DNA from: JAJDXW01 sp965223775
GTDB taxonomy: Bacteria; Pseudomonadota; Gammaproteobacteria; HK1
Direction of reading: 5' to 3'
Length of the DNA stretch: 64,000 bases
NCBI GenBank assembly: GCA_965223775.1
Contig: OZ245021.1
Span: 124,001 to 188,000, forward strand
The notes beneath the pieces are model-generated. The model worked only from the letters and a program-made list of their open reading frames with translations, was not told the origin of the DNA and ran no database searches. The position numbers were made by a program, and so were the translations under genes. This document shows, one piece after another, positions 50,928 through 59,518 of the stretch. Within the stretch, counting starts at the first letter, position 1. Each line of letters opens with the position of its first letter.

Positions 50928-51722
50928 TCAACGCCCCTTCCAGACGGGCGCCCGTTTCTCCCGGAACGCGGCGACCCCTTCGCCGGCGTCCTCGCTCTCG
51001 AGGGCGGCGACGAGGCTCGGGAGGCAGGCGCCCCGGGCTTCTCGCTCCCCGAGGTGCGCGGTGTCCGCGACGGACCGCTTGATCGCCCCGAGGCTGAGCG
51101 GTGCGCAGGCGAGGATGTCCTTTACCCATGCGTCCACCGCCCGGTCCAGCTCGGCGTCCGGCACCACCTCGTTGACGAGTCCCGAGGCGAGCGCCTCCGC
51201 GGCCCCGATGCGCCGCCCGGTGAGGAGGAGGCCCATCGCGAGGGCGCGCGGCAGCCGGCGGGGCAGGGTGACCATGGCATCGAGAGGCAGCCGGCCGACC
51301 CGGGGCTCGGGCAGGCCGAAGGACGCGGACTCCGCGGCCACGAGGAGGTCGCATCCAAGCGCCATCTCGAAGCCGCCGCCGAGGGCGATGCCGTTGATGC
51401 GCCCGACGATGGGCACCGGAAGGCGTCCGGCGAGCGCGATCCCCCCGAAGCCGTGGCGCCCGGAGCGGGCCCAGTAGGCGAGGCCGCCGGGGCCGTCCTC
51501 CTTGAGGTCCGCGCCCGCGCAGAACGCGCGGCCGGTCCCGGAGAGCACGACGCAGCGTACGCCGGGGTCGCGCGCGACGGCATCCCAGATCTCGTTGAGG
51601 GCCGCGTCCGTCGCCGAATCGACCGCGTTCAGGCGGTCCGGCCGATCGAGGGTGACCCGTGCGACCCCGTCCGCGCGGCGAAAGCGGACTCCCGCGCCGC
51701 CGTCTGCGGCGCCGTCGTTCAT
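50928..51722 (-). CDS. Enoyl-CoA hydratase/isomerase family protein
   Basis: A 264-residue crotonase. Oxyanion-hole loops FCAGADLKE and GIALGGGFEMALGCD; both hydratase glutamates are kept (GGGFE and GLPEPRVG). ATG 51722 gives MNDGAADGGAGVRFRRADGV and overlaps the CoA-transferase stop (ATGA). Together with that gene it suggests activation of an acid to its CoA ester followed by hydration or ring-chain chemistry. Confidence 0.92.
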   Translation of the reverse strand: MNDGAADGGAGVRFRRADGVARVTLDRPDRLNAVDSATDAALNEIWDAVARDPGVRCVVLSGTGRAFCAGADLKEDGPGGLAYWARSGRHGFGGIALAGRLPVPIVGRINGIALGGGFEMALGCDLLVAAESASFGLPEPRVGRLPLDAMVTLPRRLPRALAMGLLLTGRRIGAAEALASGLVNEVVPDAELDRAVDAWVKDILACAPLSLGAIKRSVADTAHLGEREARGACLPSLVAALESEDAGEGVAAFREKRAPVWKGR

Positions 51723-52903
51723 GCCGCCGACTCTTCGCCGCTCCGATCCAGCTCCGCCAGCACCTCGTCGCGGTGCTCGCCGAGCCGCGGAGGCGGATGG
51801 CGGATCGCGAAGGGGGCGGCCGACATCTCGATCGGCGAGCCGAGGAGGCGTACCGGCCCGGTGGCGCTCGGCTCCGATTCGACGATCATCCGGTTGAACG
51901 CGGTCTGGGGATCGTCCAGCGCCTCCTCGAGCGACCGCACCGGCGCGCAGAGGATGTCGACGGCCTCGAGGCGCTCCACCCAACGGGCGGTCGTACCGCC
52001 GGCGAACGTCTCGCGGAAGATGGCCTGGAGCTCTGGTCGGTGCGCCTTCTGCTGCTCGAGGTTCGCGTATCGCGGGTCGGCGGACAGATCGTCGAGATCG
52101 AGCGCGCGGCAGATCTCGCGGAGCGGGTTCTCCTTGAACGCCCCCACCATCACGATGGCGCCGTCCGTGGTCTCGAACACGCCGGCGAGCGGCATCGCCG
52201 CCCAGTTGAGATCGCGCCCGCGCATGAGGTGCATGGCGGCCTCCTGCATCTGCATCGCCAGCATCGAGTTGTAGAGGGAGACCGAGATCTCCTGGCCCTC
52301 GCCGATCCGCTCGCGTTGCAGCAGGGCGAGCAGGATGCCCTGCACCAGGTGCATGCCGGCCGCGTAGTCCGCGAGTGCGGTCGGGTAGATGGACAGGGGG
52401 ATCTCCGGCCCGGCCCGCCGGTGCATGGCCCCCGTCATGGCCTGGGCGAGCACGTCCTGGCCGCCCTTTCTCACGTAGGGTCCGTCGCGCCCGTAACCGC
52501 TCCCCATCGCCCAGATGATGCGCGGGTTGATGCGCTTCAGCTCCTCGTAGCCGAAGCCCATCCGCTCCATGACCCCGGGGCGGAAGTTGTTCACCACCAC
52601 GTCCGCGGTCTCGACGAGCCGCCGCACGACGTCCCGGTCCGCCTCGGACTTGAGGTCGAGGGCCAGGCTTCGCTTGTTCCGGTTGAGGCTCGCGAACACC
52701 GGGTTGTTGCCGCCGTCCGGGTCCTCGCCGACGCTCCAGCGCGAGAGGTCGCCCATCCCGGCCCGCTCGATCTTGATGACGTCCGCCCCGTAGTCGCCGA
52801 GCATCTGGGTGCAGCACGGTCCCATCATCACCTGGGTGAAGTCGAGGACCCGCACCCCATCGAGGGGGAGGGCGGTCGCGCCGTTCTTCGCGGGCGCCGG
52901 CAT
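51719..52903 (-). CDS. CaiB/BaiF CoA-transferase family protein
   Basis: A 394-residue family III CoA transferase. Lead GVRVLDFTQVMMGPCCTQML, NRNKRS motif, GYGRDGPYVRKGGQD, catalytic Asp D179 in TALADYAAGMHLV. ATG 52903 shares one base with the stop of the FAD oxidoreductase gene (TGATG), and its own stop overlaps the hydratase start. Part of a tight left-facing unit. Confidence 0.92.
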   Translation of the reverse strand: MPAPAKNGATALPLDGVRVLDFTQVMMGPCCTQMLGDYGADVIKIERAGMGDLSRWSVGEDPDGGNNPVFASLNRNKRSLALDLKSEADRDVVRRLVETADVVVNNFRPGVMERMGFGYEELKRINPRIIWAMGSGYGRDGPYVRKGGQDVLAQAMTGAMHRRAGPEIPLSIYPTALADYAAGMHLVQGILLALLQRERIGEGQEISVSLYNSMLAMQMQEAAMHLMRGRDLNWAAMPLAGVFETTDGAIVMVGAFKENPLREICRALDLDDLSADPRYANLEQQKAHRPELQAIFRETFAGGTTARWVERLEAVDILCAPVRSLEEALDDPQTAFNRMIVESEPSATGPVRLLGSPIEMSAAPFAIRHPPPRLGEHRDEVLAELDRSGEESAA

Positions 52904-54270
52904 CAGGCCGCCTCCGGCGCGGCGGTCCGCGCGTTGGCCGCCGGGCGGTCCCCGGGGTCCGCCCCCTGCGCGTGCATCCGCTGCTGGATTCGGCGCACCT
53001 CGACGTTCCGGACGGTGATGCCCCCGTCGAGGGCGAGCGCGGCCGCGACACCGGCCGCCTCGCCCATCGCCATGCAGGGGGGGATCTCGCGGCTCACCTT
53101 CTGCGCCTGCGGGGTCGCGGAGTAGTGGCGGCCGGCGACCAGCATCTGCTCGACCCCGACCGGCAGCAACGCCCGGTAGGGCGTGTAGTAGTCGCGGCCG
53201 CGGCAGACCGAATCCGCAAAGTGGACCCGGTCCATCACGTCCGCCTTGGTGACGACGTACTCGCCCTTGAGGAGCCGGGTCTGGCGTACCCCGGTCTGGG
53301 GAGCGAAATCGACGAAGTACGTACGCTCGAAGCCGGGCACGTTCTCGCGGGCGAAATCGAGGAGGGCGCGCATCCGGCGGCGCCCCTCGAACTCCGCCGC
53401 GGTGAGATCCGCCACCTTCATTCCGTCGAAGCCCGTCATGTGCGGGCAGTTGCACCAGACGACGCCGGGGAGCGGGGTCTTCAGCCACCAGTACTGCCAG
53501 CAGCCGCCGATGAGGCGCTTCGCCTGGCGATCGACCTCCGCGAAGCGCTCCGGCTCCTCGAACTGGAAGCGCTCGGCGGCATCCGTGTCGACCCCGCCGA
53601 TGCGCGATACGGTGCTTACGATGTAGGCGCCCTCCTCGAACGCGGCGCCCGCGCTCGCGGCGACGTCGAGGTCGCCGGTCGCGTCGATCACCACGTCGCC
53701 GCGGATCGCCTGCGCGCCCTCCTTGGTCTCGACGACCACCCCGGCCGCCCGTCCGTCCTCGACCAGCGCGGACTGGAACCAGCTATGCAGGCGAAGCTCG
53801 ACCCCCGCCTCCGCGACCATGTCGAGGGCGGCGTGCTTGAAGCCGTCCGGGTCGAAGGCGGCGGCGAAGATGATGGGGTGCGGCTTGGTGTGAGTGTGAA
53901 AGTCGAATACCCCCCAGCGCGACCACTTGCGCCACATGGCCTCGGAGGCCCGCACCGCGGGGTCGCGGTCGGCCTCGGCCGGGTATACGCAGAGCCCGCG
54001 GCGGTGCATGCGCTCGATCATCTCCATCGCGAGGCCCCGGACGGAGATCTCGGTGTCGTTGTGCATGTCGTCGAGCACCAGGACCATGCCGCCCGAGGCG
54101 AGGCCCCCGAGGTAGGGATAGCGCTCGACCAGGGTCACGCTCGCCCCGTTGCGGGCGGCGGAGACGGCGGCCGCGATCCCGGCTGCCCCCCCGCCCACCA
54201 CCACCACGTCCGACGCGGCGACCACCGGGACCCTGGATTGAGGCCGTATCAAGGAGTTGGACATTTCCAT
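52903..54270 (-). CDS. FAD-dependent oxidoreductase (FAD_oxidored family)
   Basis: A 455-residue flavoprotein. Dinucleotide fold VVVVGGGAAGIAAAVSAARN then VERYPYLGGLASGGM; second nucleotide strand GDVVIDATGDLDVAASAG, typical of the FAD_oxidored (PF12831) type. The C-terminal part has VAGRHYSATPQAQ and CMAMGEAAGVAAALA. Cysteines such as CNCPHMTG occur but no clear Fe-S motif. First of the FAD, CoA-transferase and hydratase run, directly behind the ABC permease gene by 63 nt. Substrate unknown. Confidence 0.9.
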   Translation of the reverse strand: MEMSNSLIRPQSRVPVVAASDVVVVGGGAAGIAAAVSAARNGASVTLVERYPYLGGLASGGMVLVLDDMHNDTEISVRGLAMEMIERMHRRGLCVYPAEADRDPAVRASEAMWRKWSRWGVFDFHTHTKPHPIIFAAAFDPDGFKHAALDMVAEAGVELRLHSWFQSALVEDGRAAGVVVETKEGAQAIRGDVVIDATGDLDVAASAGAAFEEGAYIVSTVSRIGGVDTDAAERFQFEEPERFAEVDRQAKRLIGGCWQYWWLKTPLPGVVWCNCPHMTGFDGMKVADLTAAEFEGRRRMRALLDFARENVPGFERTYFVDFAPQTGVRQTRLLKGEYVVTKADVMDRVHFADSVCRGRDYYTPYRALLPVGVEQMLVAGRHYSATPQAQKVSREIPPCMAMGEAAGVAAALALDGGITVRNVEVRRIQQRMHAQGADPGDRPAANARTAAPEAA

Positions 54271-54333
54271 GCAGCTTTCTCCACGTAGCTTCGCGCGACT
54301 CCCGCGCGCATCCCGGCCATGGTCAGACCAGGG

Positions 54334-55200
54334 TCAGAACACCTCCGGGGGCTTCCACTTGAGCACCCGGCGTTCGACGAGGGTGACGATGGCGAACGCG
54401 GTGACGGCCATCCCGGCGCCGAGGATCACGGTGGCGTAGAGGAGCGGCGCCCGGTAGTTGTAGGTGGCCTCGAGGATGAGGGCGCCGAGGCCGTAGTTGG
54501 AGCCGATCCACTCCCCGACGATGGCCCCGATGACGCATGTGGTCGACGCGATCTTGAGGGCCGCGAACAGGAAGGGGAGGGAGCTCTGGAGCCGGACCTT
54601 GAAGAGCACCTCCCGGCCGCTTGCGGACAGGACCCGCATCAGCTCGATCATCTGGGGGCTCACCGCCTTCAACCCGCGCACCATGTTGACCAGGGTGGGA
54701 AAGAAGCAGATGAGGGCGGCGATGACGATCTTCGGCGCGTAGCCGTTCCCGAGCAGGAGGACCAGGATCGGGGCGACGGCAATGATCGGGATCGTGTTGA
54801 TGAAGACCGCGATGGGATAGAACGCCCGCTCCGCGAGCTGGCTGTGCACGAACCACACCGCGAGCACCGCGGCGACGGTGTTGCCGACGAGGAAGCCGGA
54901 AGCCGCCTCCATCAGCGTCGGCCAGAAGTTGAGCCAGAGAATGTCGCCCCGTTCCACGAATACCTGGAGGACCTGGATCGGGCTCGGGGCGATCCAGGTC
55001 GGCACCCCGAACCCGAAGACGATGCCCTGCCAGAGCGCGAGCATCCCGACCGCGGCCGCGATCGCGGGGCCGCGCCGACGCCACGCGCCCCGGGACCGGC
55101 CCCGGTCCTGGTCGCGGCGTCCCGGATCCGTCGCCGGGCGGCCCGCGCCGCCACCGCCGGCCGCCGTCGTCCCGCCGTCCCGTTCGCCCCGGCCGGTCAA
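54334..55200 (-). CDS. Nitrate/taurine-type ABC transporter permease
   Basis: A 288-residue SsuC/TauC-like permease with about six membrane segments. Start TTG 55200 overlaps the ATPase stop (TTGA), giving a basic Gly/Arg-rich lead of about 45 residues before AIAAAVGMLALWQGIVFGFG. EAA-type loop MRVLSASGREVLFKVRLQSS, and closing ALILEATYNYRAPLLYATVI. Works with the next two genes upstream as importer of a sulfonate, nitrate, pyrimidine precursor or similar anion. Confidence 0.9.
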   Translation of the reverse strand: MTGRGERDGGTTAAGGGGAGRPATDPGRRDQDRGRSRGAWRRRGPAIAAAVGMLALWQGIVFGFGVPTWIAPSPIQVLQVFVERGDILWLNFWPTLMEAASGFLVGNTVAAVLAVWFVHSQLAERAFYPIAVFINTIPIIAVAPILVLLLGNGYAPKIVIAALICFFPTLVNMVRGLKAVSPQMIELMRVLSASGREVLFKVRLQSSLPFLFAALKIASTTCVIGAIVGEWIGSNYGLGALILEATYNYRAPLLYATVILGAGMAVTAFAIVTLVERRVLKWKPPEVF

Positions 55201-56021
55201 CTCGACTCCTCCAGCAGCCCGCGAAGGTGCGCGGTGACCTCCACGAACCCGAGGGTGTCGCGGATCGCAAGGGTCCGCGGCCCCCCGAAGTCGATGTCCA
55301 CGTACTCGCGCACCCGGCCGGGATGCGCCGACAGCACCAGGCATTTCTGCCCGAGGAAGGTCGCCTCCGGAATCGAATGGGTGACGAAGATGATGGTCGT
55401 GCCCGTCTCGCGCCAGATCCGGAGCAGCTCCTCGTTGAGCTTGTCGCGGGCGATCTCGTCGAGGGCGCCGAAGGGCTCGTCCATGAGCAGCACCCGGGGC
55501 CGGCAGACGAGGGCCCGGGCGATCGACACCCGCTGCCGCATGCCGCCGGAGAGCTCGTGGGGAAGCGCCGCCTCGCGGCCCGAGAGACCCACCAGGGAGA
55601 GCAGCTCGTCCGGCTCCGCGTGCTTCTCCACCACTCCGTCCCGACCTCCGACCTCGAGCGGCAGGCGCACGTTGTCGATGGCGCTCCGCCAGGGGAGCAG
55701 GGTGGCGTCCTGGAACACGAAGGCGAAGTCGCGGGCGAGCCTCGCCTCCTCCGGAGTGCGGCCGAACACGCTGATCTCGCCGTCGCTGGCGGGGACCAGG
55801 TCCGCAACCGCCCGGAGAAGGGTGGACTTGCCGCACCCCGACGGACCGAGCATGGTGACAAGCCCACCGGAGGGCACGTCGAAGCTCACCCCGTCGAGCG
55901 CGGTGACCGGGCCGGTATCACTCTCGAACCGTACCGCGAGGTCCCGCACCGATACCGCGGTCCCCCGGGCGACCGGGGTAGAGGCCGGCGGCGCCGCGGA
56001 CTCTGCCGCCACCGGACTCAT
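55197..56021 (-). CDS. Nitrate/taurine-type ABC transporter ATP-binding protein
   Basis: A 274-residue SsuB/TauB-like ATPase. Walker A GPSGCGKSTLL, Q-loop FVFQDATLLPWRSAIDNV, signature LSGGMRQRVSIARAL, Walker B VLLMDEPFGALD, H-loop FVTHSIPEA. ATG 56021 is followed by an Ala/Pro-rich lead of about 20 residues. Couples to the overlapping permease gene. Confidence 0.93.
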   Translation of the reverse strand: MSPVAAESAAPPASTPVARGTAVSVRDLAVRFESDTGPVTALDGVSFDVPSGGLVTMLGPSGCGKSTLLRAVADLVPASDGEISVFGRTPEEARLARDFAFVFQDATLLPWRSAIDNVRLPLEVGGRDGVVEKHAEPDELLSLVGLSGREAALPHELSGGMRQRVSIARALVCRPRVLLMDEPFGALDEIARDKLNEELLRIWRETGTTIIFVTHSIPEATFLGQKCLVLSAHPGRVREYVDIDFGGPRTLAIRDTLGFVEVTAHLRGLLEESS

Positions 56022-56098
56022 CCGAAGCGACTCCCGAAGCGCTTCCCCGGGTCGCGCCGCCGCCGGTCACCCCTGTTCAGGCCGCCGCCCTCCCGCTC

Positions 56099-57145
56099 TC
56101 ACCCGATCTGCTTCCGCAGGGCTTCGGTCGCCGCGAGGATGTCCGTCGTCATCACGTCGCCGACCGCCGGTACGTCTCCCTGGAACTGCTCGAGATCGGC
56201 GTAGACGTCGATCTGCTTCTGCCAGTTGTCCGGGTTCATGGCCGCCCAGCCCTCGGTGGCAGTGGTGTCGTCGAAGGAGAAACCGAGGACCGGTCCCACC
56301 GCGTCGAGCTCGCTCGCCCGATCGAGGTTCACGTACTCCTCGACCAGGTGATCGACAGCCGCCTCCGGGTTCTCCCGCGCATAGCCCCATCCGCGGGCGG
56401 AGCCGGTGAGGTAGCGGACGAGAACGTCCCCGTGCTCGGCGAGCATCTCGTCCGTCGTGTAGTAGACGTTGGCGTAGAGCTGGATCCCCGCATCCCACAG
56501 CATCATGTCGACCCGGCCGTCCCCGAGGACCTTGAGCGCGTTGGTGTTGGTCATCCATCCGGTGACCGCCTGCGCCTGCCCGGTCATGAGCTGGTTCATG
56601 TCGCTGCCCATCTTCACCACTTCGACCTGATCCTCGGCGATGCCGTTGAGGGCAAGCAGCGCCCGGAGCAGGATGACCGCCGTCGGCTGGGTGGCGATGG
56701 TCTTCCCGACCATGTCCTGCGGGGTGCGGATCGGGTTGTCCGCGAGCGAGAAGTAGGTGAACGGATGCTTCTGGTAGCCGGCCGCGAACGCCTTCACCGG
56801 GATGCCCGCGGAGCGCGCCAGCATCAGGGAGGGGCTGGACGAGAGCTGTCCGACCCCCGCCCGCCCGGCCGCGACCGAGGCGACCCCGTCCACCCCCGGA
56901 CCGCCCGGGGTCACGGAGAGCTCGATGCCTTCCTCGGCGTAGTAGCCGAGCCGCATTGCGCAGACCTCGCCGAGGATCCCGTTGCTCGCGAGCCATCCAA
57001 GCTGCATGCTGACCTCGGCCGTGTCGGCGGCCAGGGCTCGGACGCTGATGAAGGACGATGCGGCGGCTGCCGCTCCGAGGGCGCCGCCGTACTGAAGGAG
57101 CCGCCGGCGGCTCGGCCGCGGCCCGATCATGGTGTGTTCTGACAT
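56099..57145 (-). CDS. ABC transporter substrate-binding protein, NMT1/SsuA type
   Basis: A 348-residue periplasmic binding protein. Tat-type signal: SRRRLLQYGGALGAAAAASS; the mature part starts near ADTAEVSMQLGWLASNG. Ligand-domain features QLGWLASNGILGEVCAMRLG, YYAEEGIELSVTPGGPGVDG, VGQLSSSPSLMLARSAG and MVGKTIATQPTAVILLRALL. ATG 57145 gives MSEHTMIGPRPSRRR. First gene of the importer, 77 nt before the ATPase. With the amidohydrolase and FAD genes downstream, an N- or S-containing organic compound is a reasonable cargo. Confidence 0.9.
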   Translation of the reverse strand: MSEHTMIGPRPSRRRLLQYGGALGAAAAASSFISVRALAADTAEVSMQLGWLASNGILGEVCAMRLGYYAEEGIELSVTPGGPGVDGVASVAAGRAGVGQLSSSPSLMLARSAGIPVKAFAAGYQKHPFTYFSLADNPIRTPQDMVGKTIATQPTAVILLRALLALNGIAEDQVEVVKMGSDMNQLMTGQAQAVTGWMTNTNALKVLGDGRVDMMLWDAGIQLYANVYYTTDEMLAEHGDVLVRYLTGSARGWGYARENPEAAVDHLVEEYVNLDRASELDAVGPVLGFSFDDTTATEGWAAMNPDNWQKQIDVYADLEQFQGDVPAVGDVMTTDILAATEALRKQIG

Positions 57146-57482
57146 GCTTCGACTCCTCACTCCTCAATGACGTTGGACTCGTGCGCGCCTGACTGCGCCT
57201 CGCGCGCCGACGAAGGCCCCGGACGCGCGGCCGTGCAAGCCTGCCGGCCCGGTCCCGCGCGGCGCGGCCCGGACCGGGCCGCGCCTTCGTCGCGGGGACA
57301 GCCTATTCTGATCGAGCGTTCGAAGGAAGTGCTGATTTCCGAGTGCCCTGTTGCCATTCCGGCATCACCTTGCCCCTCGCCCAACCGGTCGCGGATCGGC
57401 GGAGCCCGCCCCGCCCCTTGCGCCCCCGACCCGGGTCCGGATTCGGAACCCGACGGACCGAAGCGCCCCAATCGAACCGGGT
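57146..57482. other. Divergent gap between importer and VapBC
   Basis: About 340 bp with no gene; low-complexity GC runs. The VapBC promoter lies at its right end. Confidence 0.35.
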
Positions 57483-57511
57483 TTGACTGCAAACATCCGC
57501 ATTCATAGACT
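57483..57511 (+). promoter_or_regulatory. Promoter of VapBC
   Basis: TTGACT (57483-57488) and TAGACT (57506-57511) are 17 nt apart in a locally AT-richer patch, 41 bases before ATG 57553. Confidence 0.5.
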
Positions 57512-57552
57512 GCATATAGTGATGTCGATCCAGGAACAGGCCGGGAAATGGC

Positions 57553-57804
57553 ATGAAAACGATGACCGTCCGCAACGTGTCGCCCGAGCTCGCCGAGGCT
57601 CTTGAGGCGGAGAAGCGCCGCCGCGGCCTCTCCCTCAACCGTACCGTGCTCGCGTTGATGAGGGAAGCCCTCGGTATCTCGGATGGCCGTGGCTGCAGCA
57701 ACGGGCTTCGCCGTCTGTCCGGAGCCTGGAGCGAGGAGGAATTCCGGCGTTTCGAGGAATCGGTCGCGCCGTTTGGAGAGATCGACCGGGATATCTGGAC
57801 GTGA
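57553..57804 (+). CDS. vapB: Ribbon-helix-helix antitoxin, VapB/FitA-like
   Basis: An 83-residue antitoxin: TMTVRNVSPELAEALEAEKR and RRGLSLNRTVLALMREALG form the strand-helix-helix DNA-binding part; the C-terminal WSEEEFRRFEESVAPFGEID wraps the toxin. TGA overlaps the VapC ATG by one base (TGATG). Confidence 0.9.
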   Translation: MKTMTVRNVSPELAEALEAEKRRRGLSLNRTVLALMREALGISDGRGCSNGLRRLSGAWSEEEFRRFEESVAPFGEIDRDIWT

Positions 57805-58193
57805 TGCGACTCTGCCTCGACACCTCGGCCTACAGCAACTTTCGGCGAGGCGAGCCGCGCGTCGTCGGGCACATGGACCGCGCGTCGTGGATCGGCGTGC
57901 CGAGCGTCGTAGTCGGCGAGCTTTGGGCGGGCTTTCTTCTCGGTACCCGCGCTGACGAAAATATCGGCGATCTCGGAGAATTTCTGCACCACCCGGTGGT
58001 GGAGGCGCTTTCGATAAACGAGGATGTAGCGCGCATCTACGGGGAGATCTTCGTCGACCTGCGGAGCACGAGCCGCCCCTTGCCCACAAACGATATCTGG
58101 ATCGCGGCAACGGCGGTTCTGGCGGGCGCATCGGTCCTGACCTTCGATGCTCACTTTCGAGACATCGCCCGAGTCGGGGCGCTCGTTCTCTAG
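57804..58193 (+). CDS. vapC: VapC-type PIN-domain toxin
   Basis: A 129-residue PIN ribonuclease: RLCLDTSAYSNFRRGEP (first Asp), VVVGELWAGF (Glu), PLPTNDIWIAATAVL and LTFDAHFRDIARVGAL (remaining acidic residues). Starts at ATG 57804; GTG 57801 in frame is an alternative. Its 3' end lies 14 bases from an acyl-CoA ligase remnant, so the module probably inserted into or next to that gene. Confidence 0.92.
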   Translation: MRLCLDTSAYSNFRRGEPRVVGHMDRASWIGVPSVVVGELWAGFLLGTRADENIGDLGEFLHHPVVEALSINEDVARIYGEIFVDLRSTSRPLPTNDIWIAATAVLAGASVLTFDAHFRDIARVGALVL

Positions 58194-58206
58194 CCCGCAC
58201 TTGCAC

Positions 58207-58398
58207 CGGCCTTTTCCCGCAGAGCGCCACGCGGTCGCCGTCGTCGCCGGCGTGGCGGTCGCAGCACTCGACGCACACGTTGATCCCCGTGGCCGGATCG
58301 CCCGACAGGGACGCGACCAGATCCTCGGCGCGGAACGCCGCCATGAAGTCTTCATGGGAGGGGGCGTTCTCCGCCGCGCGCTGCTGGCCCTTCTTCAT
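58207..58398 (-). pseudogene. N-terminal stub of an AMP-dependent acyl-CoA ligase-like gene
   Basis: About 60 codons from ATG 58398 (MKKGQQRAAENAPSHEDFMA, then GINVCVECCDRHAGDDGDRV, ALCGK) resemble the extreme N-terminus of AMP-binding acyl-CoA synthetases (IN-x-C-x-E-x-x-DRHA...DRVAL). All later domains are missing; VapBC on the other strand follows at once. ATG overlaps the stop of the PanB-like gene (ATGA), so the ligase was once translationally coupled to it. Family assignment from a short stretch only. Confidence 0.45.
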
Positions 58399-59297
58399 CC
58401 GCCTGCGTCGACGGCTTCGACGAATGCTCCGATCAGGTTGTCCGAGGCATGGACGACGTGCTCCGGTCCGGGGAAGCGGCCTTCGCGCACGTCGGCCGCG
58501 AATTCCTGGAAACCGGCCACCCGCTCGGCCTGCATCTCCTCCTGCATCCTGTAGAGGAGACGGTACTGCTTCGAGTGCCGCGGGTACGGCGGCGGGTTGT
58601 TGCCGAGGATGTCTTCGGCGAACAGGAACTGGATGTCGCCGCCGCTGCCCGCGCCGATGGACGAGGTGAGCAGCCGGGTCCGCCTGCTGATCTCGGCGAG
58701 AAGCTCGGCGGGGATGACCTCGACCTCCACCGCGTAGGCGCCGGCATTCTCGAGCGCCTTGATCTCCCGGAAGACCCACATCGCTTCGTCCAGGGTCTTC
58801 CCGACCGCGCGCAGCCCGCCGGTCCAGGTGCTCTTTCGCGGCACCAGGCCCGCGTGCCCCTGGATCGGGATGCCCGCGTCGGCCGCCGCGGCCACGAAGC
58901 GAGGGCTCCACTGGCACATGATCGCGTCCGCCCCGACCGCCATCGCGTCGTAGCCGATCCGCACCGCCTCGACCTCGCTCGCGGCGGCCACGAGCGGCAC
59001 GGAGAAAGCCATGAACGTGTTGGGCGCAGCCCGCCGGATGGCCGCCGCGAGGTCGGGCTGCCGGGGATCGAAGCGCACCTTCATGGTGTCGATGCCGGCC
59101 TGCTCGGCGGCGGCCGCCTCCTCGGGGGAGAAGGGCAGCGTTTCCACGAGCACCCGCCTTCCCTTCTGGTCCCGGAGGTCCTTCACGGTGTAGTTGCGGG
59201 TCCCGTACGCGCCGCCCAGGGTCATGACCCGTTTCAGGCCGCGCTCGGCTGCATCTCTCGGCGGAATGCCCCCGTCGCCGGTCACGTGGCTCGCCAT
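58395..59297 (-). CDS. PanB-like (ketopantoate hydroxymethyltransferase family) protein
   Basis: A 300-residue TIM-barrel protein related to PanB and the PEP mutase superfamily. C-terminal half follows PanB: GHAGLVPRKSTWTGGLRAVG, VEVIPAELLAEISRRT, SIGAGSGGDIQFLFAEDILG. The N-terminal half lacks the PanB metal motif VGDS and reads RVMTLGGAYGTRNYTVKDLR and YDAMAVGADAIMCQW, so true pantoate synthesis is unlikely. ATG 59297 gives MASHVTGDGGIPPRD. It precedes a truncated acyl-CoA ligase in the same direction and lies behind an SDR. A lyase or aldolase on a branched keto acid is possible. Confidence 0.75.
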   Translation of the reverse strand: MASHVTGDGGIPPRDAAERGLKRVMTLGGAYGTRNYTVKDLRDQKGRRVLVETLPFSPEEAAAAEQAGIDTMKVRFDPRQPDLAAAIRRAAPNTFMAFSVPLVAAASEVEAVRIGYDAMAVGADAIMCQWSPRFVAAAADAGIPIQGHAGLVPRKSTWTGGLRAVGKTLDEAMWVFREIKALENAGAYAVEVEVIPAELLAEISRRTRLLTSSIGAGSGGDIQFLFAEDILGNNPPPYPRHSKQYRLLYRMQEEMQAERVAGFQEFAADVREGRFPGPEHVVHASDNLIGAFVEAVDAGG

Positions 59298-59518
59298 GGT
59301 TCTTGTCCTTCCCGAAGTGGTCCGCGAGGAACGGTACCAAAGTTGCCCCGTCGAGTTCACCCACCGGGATGGTCGGGCGCGCGAGTCCCGAATCGCGCGA
59401 GGGCCCATCGCGGACGGTGAGGAGGAGGGGGAGGGGGCGCGGCAAGAACCGTCGCTCGACTCCGGCCCCCGGGCGGGATCGGGTCGAGCCGCGGCGCCGC
59501 GCGCTCAGCGGCGTCCGG

